Shown here in pieces: positions 1-11,528 of a stretch of DNA of 64,000 bases. The notes beneath the pieces are model-generated. The model was not told where the DNA came from. It worked only from the letters and a program-made list of their open reading frames with translations, and did not search any database. This DNA comes from Siphonodentalium dalli (taxonomy: Eukaryota > Mollusca > Scaphopoda > Gadilida > Siphonodentaliidae): assembly GCA_032622095.1 (NCBI GenBank), contig CP136066.1, positions 115,029,319-115,093,318 of the forward strand. The letters are read 5' to 3'. Within the stretch, counting starts at the first letter, position 1. Every line of letters begins with the position of its first letter. The translations under genes and the position numbers were made by a program.

Positions 1-21
1 AATATACCAATATATATACAA

Positions 22-710
22 CTAGAAGGTGACCCGACTTCGTCCGGGCTATTCAAAAACCAAATTTCAAGTCGATAGCTCCACCCGTTTCCGAGATCTG
101 GTCTGCGCATGCGCGAAGCTGGCGTCGCACGGGCTCGGCGACCCGATAAAATTCGTATCCGGGGCAAGATACATTCACATACCAATTTCAAGTCGATAGC
201 TCCACCCGTTTCCGAGATATATATATTGCCCAATGTCATTTGCGGATACCTCGGCCGGTGATGAGTTAACGCGACATCGGCCGGTTAAGAGTTAAACGCG
301 ATCACGTCACGATCTGTTGTCGGCGTAATATATTTCCGGAATGTTTTTCGATGAGCGAAGCATGGTCCTGCGTTCTTCCCGATAATTAAGGTATAAACTT
401 TAAACGTACACAGGCGTGTGATACATCATTGGAAAGAGGAAGCGCCACAGATTCTAACCGTGCAAATTACTGAAATATATTAGCGCAAAACGGCGTAAAA
501 ACAGATTTGACCTCGGCACGTGAAAAGTTGACATCGGATCTGAAAATTAATATGCCTATGCCACTTCCCGACCGATAGTACCCTCACATACGAAGTTTCA
601 TCGAAATCGGGTCGGCCGTTTTCGAGTTCATCGCGAACACACACACACACACACACACTCACACACACACCCTCACACACACAGACAGATCTTCCAAAAT
701 ATATAATAGA
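22..710 (-). mobile_element. Helitron-like element, family H1, single copy
   Basis: This is a diverged reverse-orientation copy of the element tiled in the array at 13494-19610. On the minus strand it begins TCTATTATATATTTTGGAAG (preceded by A), carries a TG-type microsatellite near the 5' end (+ strand AC run about 637-682), and ends with the hairpin CCCGGACGAAGTCGGG, seven bases, then CTAG followed by T. TC at the 5' end, a hairpin just before CTRR, and an A|T insertion site without duplication are the known Helitron signature. No Rep/helicase coding is present, so it is non-autonomous. Family and orientation are seen directly; the Helitron assignment is inference from the termini. Confidence 0.75.
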
Positions 711-770
711 TATATATAATGGTATATTTGATATTTTCCCCAGTGGGCTGTGCAAGCATATATTAGATCA

Positions 771-1676
771 TCTCATATATATTTTGAAGACCTCTGTCTG
801 TCCTTTATAAAATCGAAAACGGGTTGACCGATCGAGACAAAACTTCCTATCCAAAGGTAAAATCCCACGGGAATCGTCGACGTCGCATTTTGGAGAAGCC
901 CAGAGCACCCATTCTCCACTCTCAGTCACAAAAAAACGGCACTGCGGTGGTTAATCAAGTGATAATTTAATGAGCGTTTGTTTTTGACGCATCGCGTTTT
1001 TTTTACCATTCAACGTTATTAGCATCTGCAGAGAGATTTACGGGAACAATACTTTTGAGTGGTTTCCTATGCGGGGAGATTTATTGGATGCCATAGTATT
1101 CTTACAACATCATTGTTATAGTATGTGTGACACTTAGGTCAGGGCTTAGGGGGGGGGGGTAGTTAGTGTGGATATAGGCATAATGCTTCTCAGAAATCCC
1201 GGTTACAAACCAACACTCACAATTTCGTCTTTTGCATAAGATACCAACACCTCGACCGATCGGGACGAAACTTGGTACGTGTGTGTAGTTTGACCAGGTG
1301 GTCGTCGTTGTCGTATTGGCGAGCCCGTGCGACGCCCGTGCAGCGCATGCGCAGACGAGATCTCGGGAACGGGTGGAGCTATCGACTTGAAATTTGGTAT
1401 GTGAATGTATCTTGCCCCGGTTACGAATTTTATCGGGTCGCCGAGCCCGTGCGACGCCAGCTTCGCGCATGCGCAGACCAGATCTCGGAAATGGGTGGAG
1501 CTATCGACTTGAAATTTGGTATGTGAATGTATCTTGCCCCGGATACGAACCGGATACGCCGAGCCCGTGCGACGCCAGATTCGCGCATGCGCAGACCAGA
1601 TCTCGGAAACTGGTGGAGCTATCGACTTGAAATTTGGTTTTTGAATAGCCCGGACAACGTCGGGCTCATCGGCTAG
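771..1676 (+). mobile_element. Helitron-like element, chimeric (H2 5' end, H1 3' end)
   Basis: It starts TCTCATATATATTTTGAAGA after an A and ends with hairpin GCCCGGACAACGTCGGGC plus CTAG, followed by T. The 5' half, including the block around 890-930 reading GGAGAAGCCCAGAGCACCCA, matches the H2 elements at 41635 and 62214. The 3' half (about 1310-1676) has three copies of the ~120-bp subrepeat of the H1 array, each with GCGCATGCGC. The element therefore joins the 5' module of one family to the 3' module of another. Its 5' end lies only 60 bp from the 5' end of the opposite-strand H1 copy at 22-710. It is non-coding. Confidence 0.65.
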
Positions 1677-2178
1677 TATTATATATTGTACGTGTAGATA
1701 TTGAGAAAGTCTCCGATATCAACCAGCGTGATCGATGACAATCGTTAAGACATCCACGCGGATACACTTAATTAACAAACGTTAATCCGATAGACAAAAT
1801 TTCGCTTGGAAATTAAATCATCGTGCTGAACAGTTTCAACCCGTATATCCAATCTAAAATATCTACACGTGCAGTCATGAAAAATCGGCATCCACAATAC
1901 ACCGTCATGCATACGTATACTAATAGGCCTCATTGTGTTGGGAAATGTATGTACGTGTGTACCCATTTGGAGATATGTATATCCAAATGGGAAGATACTA
2001 TATTTGGAAGCGAAAAAAAAACAAGCAGAGCAAACCGCTGTCCAACCTCCCTGCACATTTCTTATGTATGGTATTGGAATTCTACCAACATGGTTCAGCC
2101 ACGAGGAAGGCCCCAACCAACAACTAAAAAAACCGAACATTCAGACATATAGCAGTCACTCCGCTCACACTGCATAAT
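1677..2178. other. No recognisable content
   Basis: The stretch is AT-rich. Open frames on both strands (for example 1823-2152) are short, overlap one another and show no motif I recognise. I see no splice-like or promoter-like organisation. Confidence 0.4.
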
Positions 2179-2369
2179 CGATTTATCCGATTCTGCGACC
2201 AAATATCTGATTCTCAGAATAATCAAGTCTGAGTCCTCGAATCCGCGTCAATTCCCCAAACAAAATTCCCATAATTTCTTACTCGCGCTCGGAAATTCAA
2301 GAACTGTACAAACAGAAAAATGTTGGTTATACTGTTTGCTCCTTTTATTTTTATTAAATTACTAGCTGA
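2179..2369. repeat. Dispersed repeat D, copy 1
   Basis: About 190 bp, closely similar to 4899-5086 in the same orientation. Shared landmarks are GATTCTGCGA, AATAATCAAGTCTGA, CCCCAAACAAAATTCCCATA and TTATTAAATTACTAGCTGAA. The two copies stop matching just past the CTAG. Beyond it copy 1 meets a short Helitron-like element and copy 2 meets a LINE fragment. The nature of the repeat is unknown; it could be flanking sequence or part of a larger element. Confidence 0.7.
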
Positions 2370-2543
2370 AAGCACATTATGATCATATAAGCAGTGAAAA
2401 ACTAACGCCGTTATAACCTCCGCCAGGGTACACCGAGTCACCACACCAAATTTTGTTGAAATCGGACCAGCGGTCTGGGAGAAAAGTCCGCACAAACAGC
2501 GAGACAGACGGACAGACAGATCCTACCCTTTTATATATAGAGA
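2362..2543 (-). mobile_element. Short Helitron-like element (182 bp)
   Basis: On the minus strand it starts TCTCTATATATAAAAGGGTA after an A, continues with a CTGTCTGTCC tract, contains the phrase CGATTTCAACAAAATTTGG seen in other Helitron-like families, and ends CTTTCAGCTAG followed by T. This looks like an internally deleted non-autonomous copy. The 3' hairpin is weak, so the family is less certain than for H1. Confidence 0.45.
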
Positions 2544-3400
2544 TTACACAAACCACCTCTAGTATCACCGAAATAATCGAGAGTCCGGTTAAAAAAAAAA
2601 AAAAAATAGGAAATCAGACGGAATTTAAGCCTGATATAGTGCGCCACTAGTTTCAGGCTGCACTAAAATGCAAATAATGGAAACATGGAACGAAAGCCTT
2701 CTGCAATGATAGAAGGTTGTTCCACAAATTTGCTGATTGTGGAAACGTTAAAGATGGCACAGATTAATTGGTCCGTGTACAAATGAATGGAATCACAGCT
2801 CGTTGTGTAAATTCTTACCACAAGATTCCATCAATCAAACCAGTGGCGTAATAAAACACCAACATTCGCGCTGATTGTGGGAATTTATTGCTAGTTGTAT
2901 TAACTGCTCTGATGCCAACAAGTTGAAACCACCAATACTCATTACAGTTAAATGTTTTCGCCTAAAATTGTGCTGTCGTGGTTTCTTGTTGGTTAATTTT
3001 CTTCGAGAATATAAAGCACATATGACAGGCGCTGTTGCAATGCTTTCAGTCCATCTCATACACGAATGGGATGACCGCGACAGTTACTTTGATGAACTTG
3101 CAAGAACCGAGTTAATGGACTTCGAATCATCGGAATGGACCGATGAGTCATGAGTTATCGGAAGCCGAAGAACGTTTCTAGATTCAATTTGATTAGCCGC
3201 ATTTTAATGTTAGCCTATTGTCAGATGCTCGGTTAAATAGGTTATGAATAAATATAGGTTATCCGATTTTTTTGGCGCAGTTTGTTGATTATCAGGTCAT
3301 GTTTGAGAATTGTATTAAGTTCGATGACTCAGAATAAATCGCACACGATGTTACGGATTTAAAGGCACTTTGCGGATTGAGGTATCAAATTTTACTTGGT
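2544..3400. other. Mostly featureless tract
   Basis: Apart from the weak open frame at 2875-3153, I see only AT-rich sequence with a poly-A run near 2590-2606. No element termini or conserved coding were recognised. Confidence 0.35.
2875..3153 (+). CDS. Unrecognised ORF, 92 codons
   Basis: This is an isolated open frame from ATG to TGA. The last third is acidic and hydrophilic (HEWDDRDSYFDELARTEL, ending WTDES). The first part has several Cys and Leu residues. I recognise no domain. The surrounding 2544-3400 is otherwise featureless, with no visible promoter or splice context. It could be a fragment of a transposase or host exon, or chance. It is listed only because its composition is more protein-like than most short frames here. 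Confidence 0.15.
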   Translation: MWEFIASCINCSDANKLKPPILITVKCFRLKLCCRGFLLVNFLREYKAHMTGAVAMLSVHLIHEWDDRDSYFDELARTELMDFESSEWTDES

Positions 3401-3410
3401 ATAGTCAGGG

Positions 3411-3990
3411 GTGTGGCTAGAGGGGGGGGGGGGGGGGTGGGGTAAATTTTTCATCAGTTGGAAATTTTCCAACCTTAGGGGGGTGACAGGTTGGAAATTT
3501 CCAACACTTGGAAAGCTTGTGTCCTGGTCCTCCCCCGTGGCTAGTCAAAACTGCTACTAAATTTAAGAAAACAATATTGTCATACATTTGGTCAACATTG
3601 TCATTGGAATTGTCATCATTTGGAAATTTTCCAACCTAAGTGGGGGGTGTCAGGTTTGAAATTTCCAACTCTAAGAAGACTTGAGGCTAGTCTAGATGCT
3701 AGGATTTTGCGATTTTCTTGTTCAGATTTCAAAATGTTCGAACACCGGTCCGAACCAATACAAAACTGCTAATTAGTTTAACAAAACAATAGTTTAGTAT
3801 ATTCGGTCAAACTTGTGGACTGAAATGGTCATCAGTTGGAGAATTTTCCAACCTAAGAGGGAGTATGAGGTTTGAAATTTCCAACACTCGGGAAGCTTCA
3901 GTTGAGGCCAGTCTATAGATGCTAGGATTTGCGATTTTCTTGTATAGTTTTCCAAATTTTCTCACACCGGGCTGAACAAACATGGACGGA
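3411..3990. repeat. Irregular tandem repeat with TTGGAAATTTTCCAA core
   Basis: Three imperfect units are seen near 3459, 3619 and 3836. Each has the near-palindrome TTGGAAATTTTCCAACCT, then a G-rich stretch, then GAAATTTCCAAC, and later GATGCTAGGATTTTGCGATT. A long G run lies at about 3421-3437. Spacing is irregular (roughly 160 and 217 bp). I do not recognise the family. Confidence 0.6.
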
Positions 3991-4016
3991 CACAATGTCC
4001 TGGTCTCTTACCCGTA

Positions 4017-4373
4017 GTTATATTCCGCCAGTAACTTTGACGCTTTCTTATCAAAACTATAACAATTAACGAGAGGCCGATCATGATCGGCAGATGTTTA
4101 ACCCATCCCTTGGCGATACTAAATAGCTATGATCTGAATCATAATCTAGAGTTTTTATATTGACTTATAGAGTATACTGAACATTATGTACTAAAGAAGT
4201 ACATTTATTATGTTAGTATATGTACAAATGTACATAATAACACAAATTCTCAAATTATTTGAATTTATGGGTTCTATAGTGCCAATTTTGCACTAGTATA
4301 GTGTCACATTGACATTGGAATACCATAGGAACCCTAACCTGAGATATTAACTGAACACAGTCCATATCCTGGT
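4017..4373 (+). repeat. 357-bp direct repeat, copy 1
   Basis: It begins GTTATATTCCGCCAGTAACT and ends CACAGTCCATATCCTGGT. A near-identical copy is at 5335-5690, 1318 bp downstream in the same orientation. The ends are not TG...CA, and nothing LTR-like lies between them, so I do not call them LTRs. Confidence 0.8.
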
Positions 4374-4898
4374 CCGTGTCCTGTGTATAGTGCCCACTTC
4401 TATAACATTACGGTACACTTAGATAGATATAAACAGTATTTATTCCATATAATTCAAAAATTTATAGTACAAGATATGATGTATGAATATTGGTTGTATG
4501 GCCGGAGGGGACCCGACATCAAGCATAAAGCTGATGGGGGTCGTTTCCGATTACGTGTGAATAAGCCCACACTGTGAGAATGCTTACATAATAGTAGGTA
4601 ACGATGTTCATGATACTTTTAGAAGATCGTTTTGGTAATATCATAAATGTATGTATATGTTACTCAGCTACTCACAGTATGGGCTGGATCGATAGATATA
4701 TCAAAATGAGATTATTTTTTGTTCATATGGAGTAATAGAAAGAAATTGTATAGATCGGCATAGAAAAGAGTGTGAGGTGACATATCAAACGGTTGGATGA
4801 GTCTGATATGCAGTATTAAAGGGAGGAGAGATTGGAGTGTAAATGATAAGCCATTGCTTAGAATTATACACTAATTTTGTGTTCTGACCTGGTATTTT
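4374..4898. other. No recognisable content
   Basis: This tract lies between the first 357-bp repeat and dispersed repeat D. A 64-codon frame at 4383-4577 has no recognisable motif. Nothing else is supported. Confidence 0.4.
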
Positions 4899-5086
4899 CG
4901 ATTCATTCCAATTCTGCGATCCAAAATCTGATTGTCAGAATAATCAAGTCTGATTCCTCGAATCCGCGTCGATTCCCCAAACAAAATTCCCATAATTTTT
5001 TACTCGCACTCGAAAATTAAAGAATTATACAAACACAAATATGTATACTGTTCCCTCTTTTCATTTTTATTAAATTACTAGCTGAA
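4899..5086. repeat. Dispersed repeat D, copy 2
   Basis: Same orientation and about the same length as 2179-2369, with small substitutions. Its right end contains CTAG at 5078-5081. Read on the minus strand this follows the hairpin CTCCCGAAGGGAG by ten bases and is followed by T, which fits a Helitron-like 3' terminus for the sequence to its right. Confidence 0.65.
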
Positions 5087-5097
5087 ACAGGCTCCCT

Positions 5098-5315
5098 TCG
5101 GGAGACTTTATTCAGCGTCGGAGGAGCCTGCGAAAAACACTTAGGTTGTCACAGTCAAAGAGTGCATGCTGAATCTCACAGTCATATGGTCTGGCACACG
5201 CATGATATTTCAGTTTGCTATTGAATCAAGTCTTGTTGAGAATACACCTCTGTATGCCGAGGGTTGTTACCAAGGATGCGCCACTTTATCCAACCGATGA
5301 GTGGATCGTCGCACA
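5098..5315 (-). pseudogene. LINE reverse transcriptase C-terminal fragment
   Basis: Minus-strand frames read CDDPLIGWIKWRILGNN and then, after a frame change, YHACARPYDCEIQHALFDC. This C-x5-C-x3-H-x4-C pattern and its context resemble the zinc-knuckle tail of APE-type LINE ORF2 proteins. A stop follows about 13 residues later, then AATAAAG, then the hairpin and CTAG described under repeat D. It is broken by at least one frameshift and has no RT core nearby. It may be a truncated LINE insertion or a fragment carried by a Helitron-like element. Confidence 0.5.
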
Positions 5316-5334
5316 GATTCGTGTGATAACAAGT

Positions 5335-5690
5335 GTTATATTCCGCCAGTAACTTTGACGCTTTCTTATCAAAACTATAACAATTAACGAGAGGCCGATC
5401 ACGATCGGCAGATGTTTAAACCATCCCTTGGCGATACTAAATAGTTATGATCTGAATCATAATCTAGAGTTTTTATATTGACTTATAGAGTATACTGAAC
5501 ATTATGTACTAAAGAAGTACATTTATTATGTTATTATGTACAAATGTACATAATAACACAAATTCTCAAATTATTTGAATTTATGGGTTATATAGTGCCA
5601 ATTTTGCACCAGTAGTGTCACATTGACATTGGAATACCATAGGACCTCTATTAACCTGAGATATTAACTGAACACAGTCCATATCCTGGT
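5335..5690 (+). repeat. 356-bp direct repeat, copy 2
   Basis: This is the partner of 4017-4373, differing by a few substitutions and small indels. With copy 1 it brackets about 960 bp holding dispersed repeat D and a LINE scrap. Confidence 0.8.
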
Positions 5691-5744
5691 GGTCAGTATA
5701 GCTCTCAAGAAAAATATTTAGACAATACAAATTTTAAAGTGTTC

Positions 5745-6430
5745 TCTAACTATATATATATATATATATTTGCGAATGTCTGTCTGTGTTCTATAGAAAT
5801 TCACAGGGAACCATCTAGATGATACCAAATGGGTCTATATGGGGTAACTTTTGACGAGAAAGATAATGGTTTTGGGTTAGAATTTTCTAAAGTGACGCCG
5901 TTGTTGTCAGGGGCAGAAAAGGGGGAGGGGCAGAATTGTTTTTGTCGCCGATTGCCACGAAACTTACATATCCCCATGATATGAAGAATCTAATGGGTGG
6001 TTTAAATGTGTCAAAAGTAGCGTCGTTCTAGTCAGTGATGCACGGAGAGAGAGAGAGGGGGCACAAAAATTATTATAAAATTAATTTCACGCCGAAGGTG
6101 GGTGTTAAATTGAGCAAGGAGTTGAATGTAAAAAAAAATTGGAAAAAGGACCAGAACTCCATTAAAAAAAATTGGATCAAATTCATAATCGAACTCGATC
6201 TGTATTTTGGGCTGAGAAACTCAACAACCAAATTAGGTTGGGATCAGATAATTTTTTTTAGTTATCATATAGTATGCATTAATTCTAAGTCGAAAAGGGG
6301 TCATAACTCCGTCAAAAAAAACTCGGATCAAACCCATATTCGAACTCAATCTGTATGTTGGTCTGAGAAACTCATATCGTTCGGATAGAAAATGTTTGAG
6401 TTATCGCACCATGTGTAAAGTGTCTACGGA
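5745..6430 (+). mobile_element. Helitron-like family B fragment
   Basis: A TA microsatellite (about 5749-5770) is followed by AATGTCTGTCTGTGTTCTAT and then the subrepeat phrase TGTCGCCGATTGCCACGAAA, CCCATGATATGAAGAATCTA and GTGGTTTAAATGTGTCAAAA. These match the minisatellite at 30415-31680 and the element ending at 33146. Borders are uncertain; no CTAG terminus was located. Short frames inside (for example 6035-6388) are low-complexity and not credible genes. Confidence 0.5.
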
Positions 6431-9400
6431 CGGACATACAGGCGGACGGACGAACGACGAGTGGTCAACGCGGACGTCGACACTATGTGTACCATACTAT
6501 GGTATGGGTGCACATAAACAACTTTAAGTTGCTATTGTCCTATACACAAAATGGCACATGTAAATGATATGTATGCTTGAAATAACAATAGTTAATCTTG
6601 TTTAAATTTCGTCTATCGTATAGTGTAGACGAAATGTCGCATAGACGAAACGTCCTGTATAGAGGAAATGTTTTGGAAGAAATGCCGTAGACCCCTTTAA
6701 TGAACTCAGACATAGTGGGCAATTACTCGGCACAGAATATGCTTCCTTAAATACAATTGCAAAGAGAATGTAAATGGTGCGATCATAAAAAGGTGTTTTG
6801 TACATCTTGCAGGTTGGTTGGTTAACGGCCTGCATATGTATAATAGCATATATAGCAAAAACAAAGGCCCTGCATGTAAAAAAAAACACATATGTGTCCA
6901 AATTGTACTCATTTGAGACATAATCCACTCCGATTTTTCAAACGATGGTTCCAACACTTATATTGTGTCTGTCTCACGCTGTTAGCGCATACTTACATTC
7001 GAGAATCAGTTTTAATCCTGTAGCATCCAATTTTGGCCAGACGCTCATCACGCGTATAGTCCCTCGTCATATGAAATTCGAATGATTACAATCAGAATAT
7101 TAAATGCGCAGGTCGGAGCTCAGCGGGCGTTGTATTTACATATGTGTCGATGGTTTACACGGACACTTATCCACTTATAGTAGGTCGATAGCCCACTAGA
7201 GCGATGAACGACGAAGAATCGTGAATAAATGCCCTCGTATTAGTTAACTTTGATGTCGACCGCCCATCGTTACATTCCTCCAGCGCGATATTATACATCG
7301 TTCATGAATTTCCGTTTAAGTCGCTGACAAACAAATGTTTGTAGAATTACACAGACGTCCGTCTGTCGCGTTATACTAATGTACTATTTCTTTCTGAGTG
7401 GCCCACAACCAGCAACGATGGACGCTTGTTAACTGGGGCACTTGTAAACTAAACAAACAGATGAGGAACAGAAATTCTTTCAATATTCAATTTGACGCCA
7501 GATTTGTGCTTGAGATTATTTGCGTTATTTAACGCCCGACAAAGCATGCAGGAATGAAAGGGGTCACTGATTAAGTTCGATCCATCCAGATGCCGACCTA
7601 AGAAAGATATAGCTTTCATCGCCTCAAAGCGACCCCGGAACTTCTTCATTGAGGCGCCATCGTTTAAGTTGTCTTCGGTATGACCGATATGTCTTCACGG
7701 AGTTCCGTATAGGGTCAATGCATAATAATGCTGGCTATTGTACATTATTAAACAGTATACTTGTATGACGGTTTGTAAAGTGAAACAATATATAATCAAC
7801 AAGGGACAAATTTCCAAAACATGTGGCATGAATTTTACTCTCGGAACAATCGCAATCATGCGGCTTTACGAACTGAATAACTTTACCAAGATTGACCCTC
7901 CTCCTATTAGATATATAGCTAAATTATGCGCACACTGTTTGGAATTATCGGACATAAACACTCCTGCATATATATCACACCATATCAGGAATACGCCTAG
8001 CGAACGGTATGTAGCAAACATGAGTTCGAACACCGACATGGTCGAAATCGAGACCGATTTACAAGCTTGTTCTGTGTTGCGGACATCTCAATGTGCCATT
8101 GCAAAAAGAAATTAGAATTTGTTCAAGCAGACCGAAGCAATGAACTTTCGTATTGAGCCAGTGCCTACACACATGGTCCCATTATGATAGATGTATGTTC
8201 TTTATATACCATGCGTTGTACGGTTTAAAAGAAAAAAAATTGGCAGTGTCAGCATTGCGTGAGAAGAAAGATTTGCAGATGTAATTATACAAGGACCTTC
8301 TAATTTCCCAGGTTAAATGTCGTATACGCAAACATGTATATCTATAGTGCAAATATCCATTTATGAGATTGTCAGAAGCATTTTTCAATTCATCTCCGCA
8401 TGTCAGCAATTATTCTGATTAAGGCACAACCGGTACATTCCAAGTTTGAAGTAATTATTATGCACTAAAATAATTACCATTCCATTTCACTGCAGCCCAC
8501 AAGCTTTCGCACTAATTACTCTATCAACTGTTCTTGGTGCGACATTATATTAATAATTGTTATTATACCAACGGCATCAATTATACAGTGATATCGCGTG
8601 GGGGGAGGGGGTCTGCAAAATTTTTTTTTATTACACAAGGCCGGGTGGGTTGATCATATATGTCGAGAAAACAGGTTTTTCCAGTGTTTGCAATTTCTTT
8701 CCTTTAGGCCTTTTTCACCTAATTAATCAAGGTAATTACCCAATATGGTGATTATTTGATTGTGTTAGTGTGATATATGTAACTCATGTATGGCTTACTA
8801 AACATACTAGATACATGTCCCTGGTCCCAGTGATCAGATTGGACAAGGAAAGTTGAAGTGCATGGTGACAATATCATTCAAAGTGTGTCTGTACGCAACT
8901 ATATATACTGTGATTTGTGTTTGGTACCACAGCTATAAGCATAATGTTCTTAATGACAATGCATTGTCATTTTGCATGAACAGGTCCAGTACATTTACCG
9001 ATTAGGCTAAATGTCTCAATCATAATACTAAATAGGCTCGGTGTTGCTTAACTTCAATCATCCTATGAGAATCGATGTGCATGCACTCCGCCAATCAATG
9101 TCACTTACGTTAATTTACGTAGATAGCCAATTGCTTATATTTTTGTTTGGCTATTTTAGCCTCAACGTGTTTACGAACCATTTTACTGCGGTATAATTGC
9201 TCCCCGGTTTATCGCGGCAGACCGATATATCGGCCCTGATCGGCCCAATTGTTTTTGTAATCCTTATATGCACATTTATGCGGGGTTGGTTATATTTCAT
9301 TACGTCGCTCGGGCGCATTTATCACGATTGAGACATTTAGCCCGTTCAGTAGATGCGCTGGACCTGACGAACAACAACATTCAACAAAACTTAATCTTTG

Positions 9401-10435
9401 GCTACGACATCTATGCATTCAAACTATCATCACATGTATTGATGTTATATTCTGGTATATTCAGGTATATGTGTATCTTTAGATATATTAGACAGGTACT
9501 CGATACGAATGTGTGCATACCTAAACATGTGAGAAGCTTATATATATATCCAATCAGGCTGAATTAGGAGGATACAATTAATGTTTGACCAGTTGTGTGG
9601 TCACGTGCTGTGATTTTTTCAGTCAAGTTGAACTCTGAACTACATACTGGTGATTTCTAAATGTATCTAGGTAGAATCAGAGTGGATAGCCGATGTGGAT
9701 TAAGTCAATTGAAATGCGAGTTTGGGGTGGGTGCCAAAAATATTAGCGAAAAAAATATTGTTTTTGTACCAAAAGAGGGGAGGGTGGTGGGTCCCCGGAG
9801 TTCTGAATATAAAAATAAATCAGCCTTGTGTTTGCAAATATATTTCTACCCCCTCCCGGTGACATATTTCTTTTCTGCCCCGTTAATATACACAGTTTAC
9901 CATTTGTGTAACTGTTACTGAGTTGATTCTATATTTAAGAAATTAATGTAGTGGGTTGCGTGTTATTGGGGGCGGCTTGCACAATGTGCCCCAACGGTCA
10001 GAGCGCCGTATACCACAATAACACACAACCACAACACTCATTTCTTATATTTATATAGCTTTTTGATGATTTATTCCCATAAAAAAGCTGAGTGTATTCT
10101 TATTTATTTTCACAAAATCTGCCCAGAAATTTAGACTAGCCCAGGCATAACATTAAGTCAGCCCAATATAAGATTTCCAAACTCGTAGCTACGATAACGT
10201 GATCGATATAAATAACTGGCTTCAGATGCAATTCGGCTGAACTTTTAAAAGCACGCCCAATTATTCTGCTGACTGCGTTTAGTGATTAGTTCAGATTAGG
10301 TCAATGTAACTTCTTGTTCGTGTTACACTCTGTGCATTATTGGGATGTAAACCGGGTGACCAAATTGGCAGTTGGCCCATCACCAAACAGGATTTATTGT
10401 AACACAGACGGGCTATGTAAATAGTGTCACTTAAA
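6431..10435. other. Long tract without a recognised gene or element
   Basis: I read both strands and found only short unsupported frames, the longest at 7738-8115 (125 codons, no motif). The repeat phrase ATAGACGAAATG occurs near 6626-6665 and again near 23892. A small inverted repeat TTGCGTGTTATTG/CAATAACACACAA lies at about 9956-10028. The tract could hold single-copy intergenic or intronic DNA. Confidence 0.35.
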
Positions 10436-10515
10436 AGCACAGCTCCCCTGGTGCGATACCACCCCTACAAGTATATATACTTGTAGGGGTGGTATCGCAC
10501 CAGGGGACCTGTGCT
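10436..10515. repeat. 80-bp near-perfect palindrome
   Basis: Two 40-bp arms are centred on 10475/10476 in GTATATATAC, with one mismatch per arm. The arms contain GGTGCGATACCACCCCTACA. The structure would extrude as a cruciform or, if transcribed, fold as a hairpin with almost no loop. It lies just outside the long-TIR element at 10570. No target-site duplication is evident. Confidence 0.9.
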
Positions 10516-10569
10516 TAAAAGCTGATGGAAGGCGTCTCGATAAAGAATCAACTTAAGGAACTTAGTTGA

Positions 10570-11528
10570 TTCACATGGCGAGAAATAGTCCGGGACATTT
10601 AACAGGTCGGAGATTATTAACTCGGGTTTTAGGTCCGGGACTATTCCGGGGAAATTGTCTGCGTTTACATGCATTTTGGAATATATGGGAGCTGGGAGCA
10701 TTTTGTATAAAGGCAACAATGTTTGCTTGCCATCGTGGCGTGGTTAATACACTATTACAGGAGATTTTTTTGTGTGCATGTTAGATCAATTGGATTATCA
10801 GATGACTTCTGGATAATTATTATATCATCTGGTTGAGTATTGGAATTATTTGCACCATATTTCCACTAGATTACATTTTCACCTCACAGTGACTAAGAAA
10901 AGTTAGCCATTATATATATATGACTCAATCCTGGTCATTTTGAGCATAACACAATTCAAGTCTAATGCCCCACTCAGTCGTTTTGACTAATTTTCTTAGT
11001 CGTCATGACTAACATCACCCTAGACATTACGAATGACGTTCTGCATTATGACTACAATTAGTCAAGTCATCATATAGGGACAAACTTTTGACTAACCTAA
11101 ATTAGTCATAGTGACTAACTCACCCCGAACATTTAAATACTATAAGTGACAAAGGCTGAAAAATAAAGAGTTTTATCCACATTAAAATTCTTATCTGCGG
11201 TAATCGACTTCCGAATATTGGACAACATACGAATGGCCCCATGCCTTGACAGTGTTCCTCGAATGATGTACTGTGTATTCAGATGTCATCTATCGAATGA
11301 TCCAATTGGATCTTACCTACAAAATGAACGAAAGAAGTCTCCTACAATGGTGTCTTAACTACTCTACGATGGCAAGCAACATATGTATAGTCTTTATTTT
11401 GAATGCCCCTTATATTTCAAAACACATGTAAACGCAGTCAATTTCCCCGGAATAGTCTCTGACTAAAATCCGAGGAAAAAATAGTTACCGATCAAACAAA
11501 GGTCCCCGACTATTTCTCGCCATGTGAA
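10570..11528. mobile_element. Long-TIR non-autonomous DNA element
   Basis: The left end reads TTCACATGGCGAGAAATAGT and the right end is its complement (ACTATTTCTCGCCATGTGAA). Similarity between the ends continues inward for about 190 bp each (10570-10765 against 11335-11528), including GACTATTCCGGGGAAATTG. The interior (about 10840-11130) is rich in GACTAA/TTAGTC motifs and is repeated at 21780-22040. A diverged left end lies at about 19678. No transposase is present. The superfamily is unknown because no target-site duplication was found. Confidence 0.65.

Noticed and set aside
4017-5690. LTR pair or solo element from the 357-bp direct repeats
   Set aside because: No TG...CA ends, no primer-binding site, and no coding between them.
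7738-8115. 125-codon open frame as a host gene
   Set aside because: No recognisable domain, AT-rich codons, no splice or promoter context; compatible with chance.
9956-10028. Possible tRNA or small structured RNA
   Set aside because: The only pairing is a 13-bp stem around a loop of about 47 bases; no A or B box and no anticodon arm.
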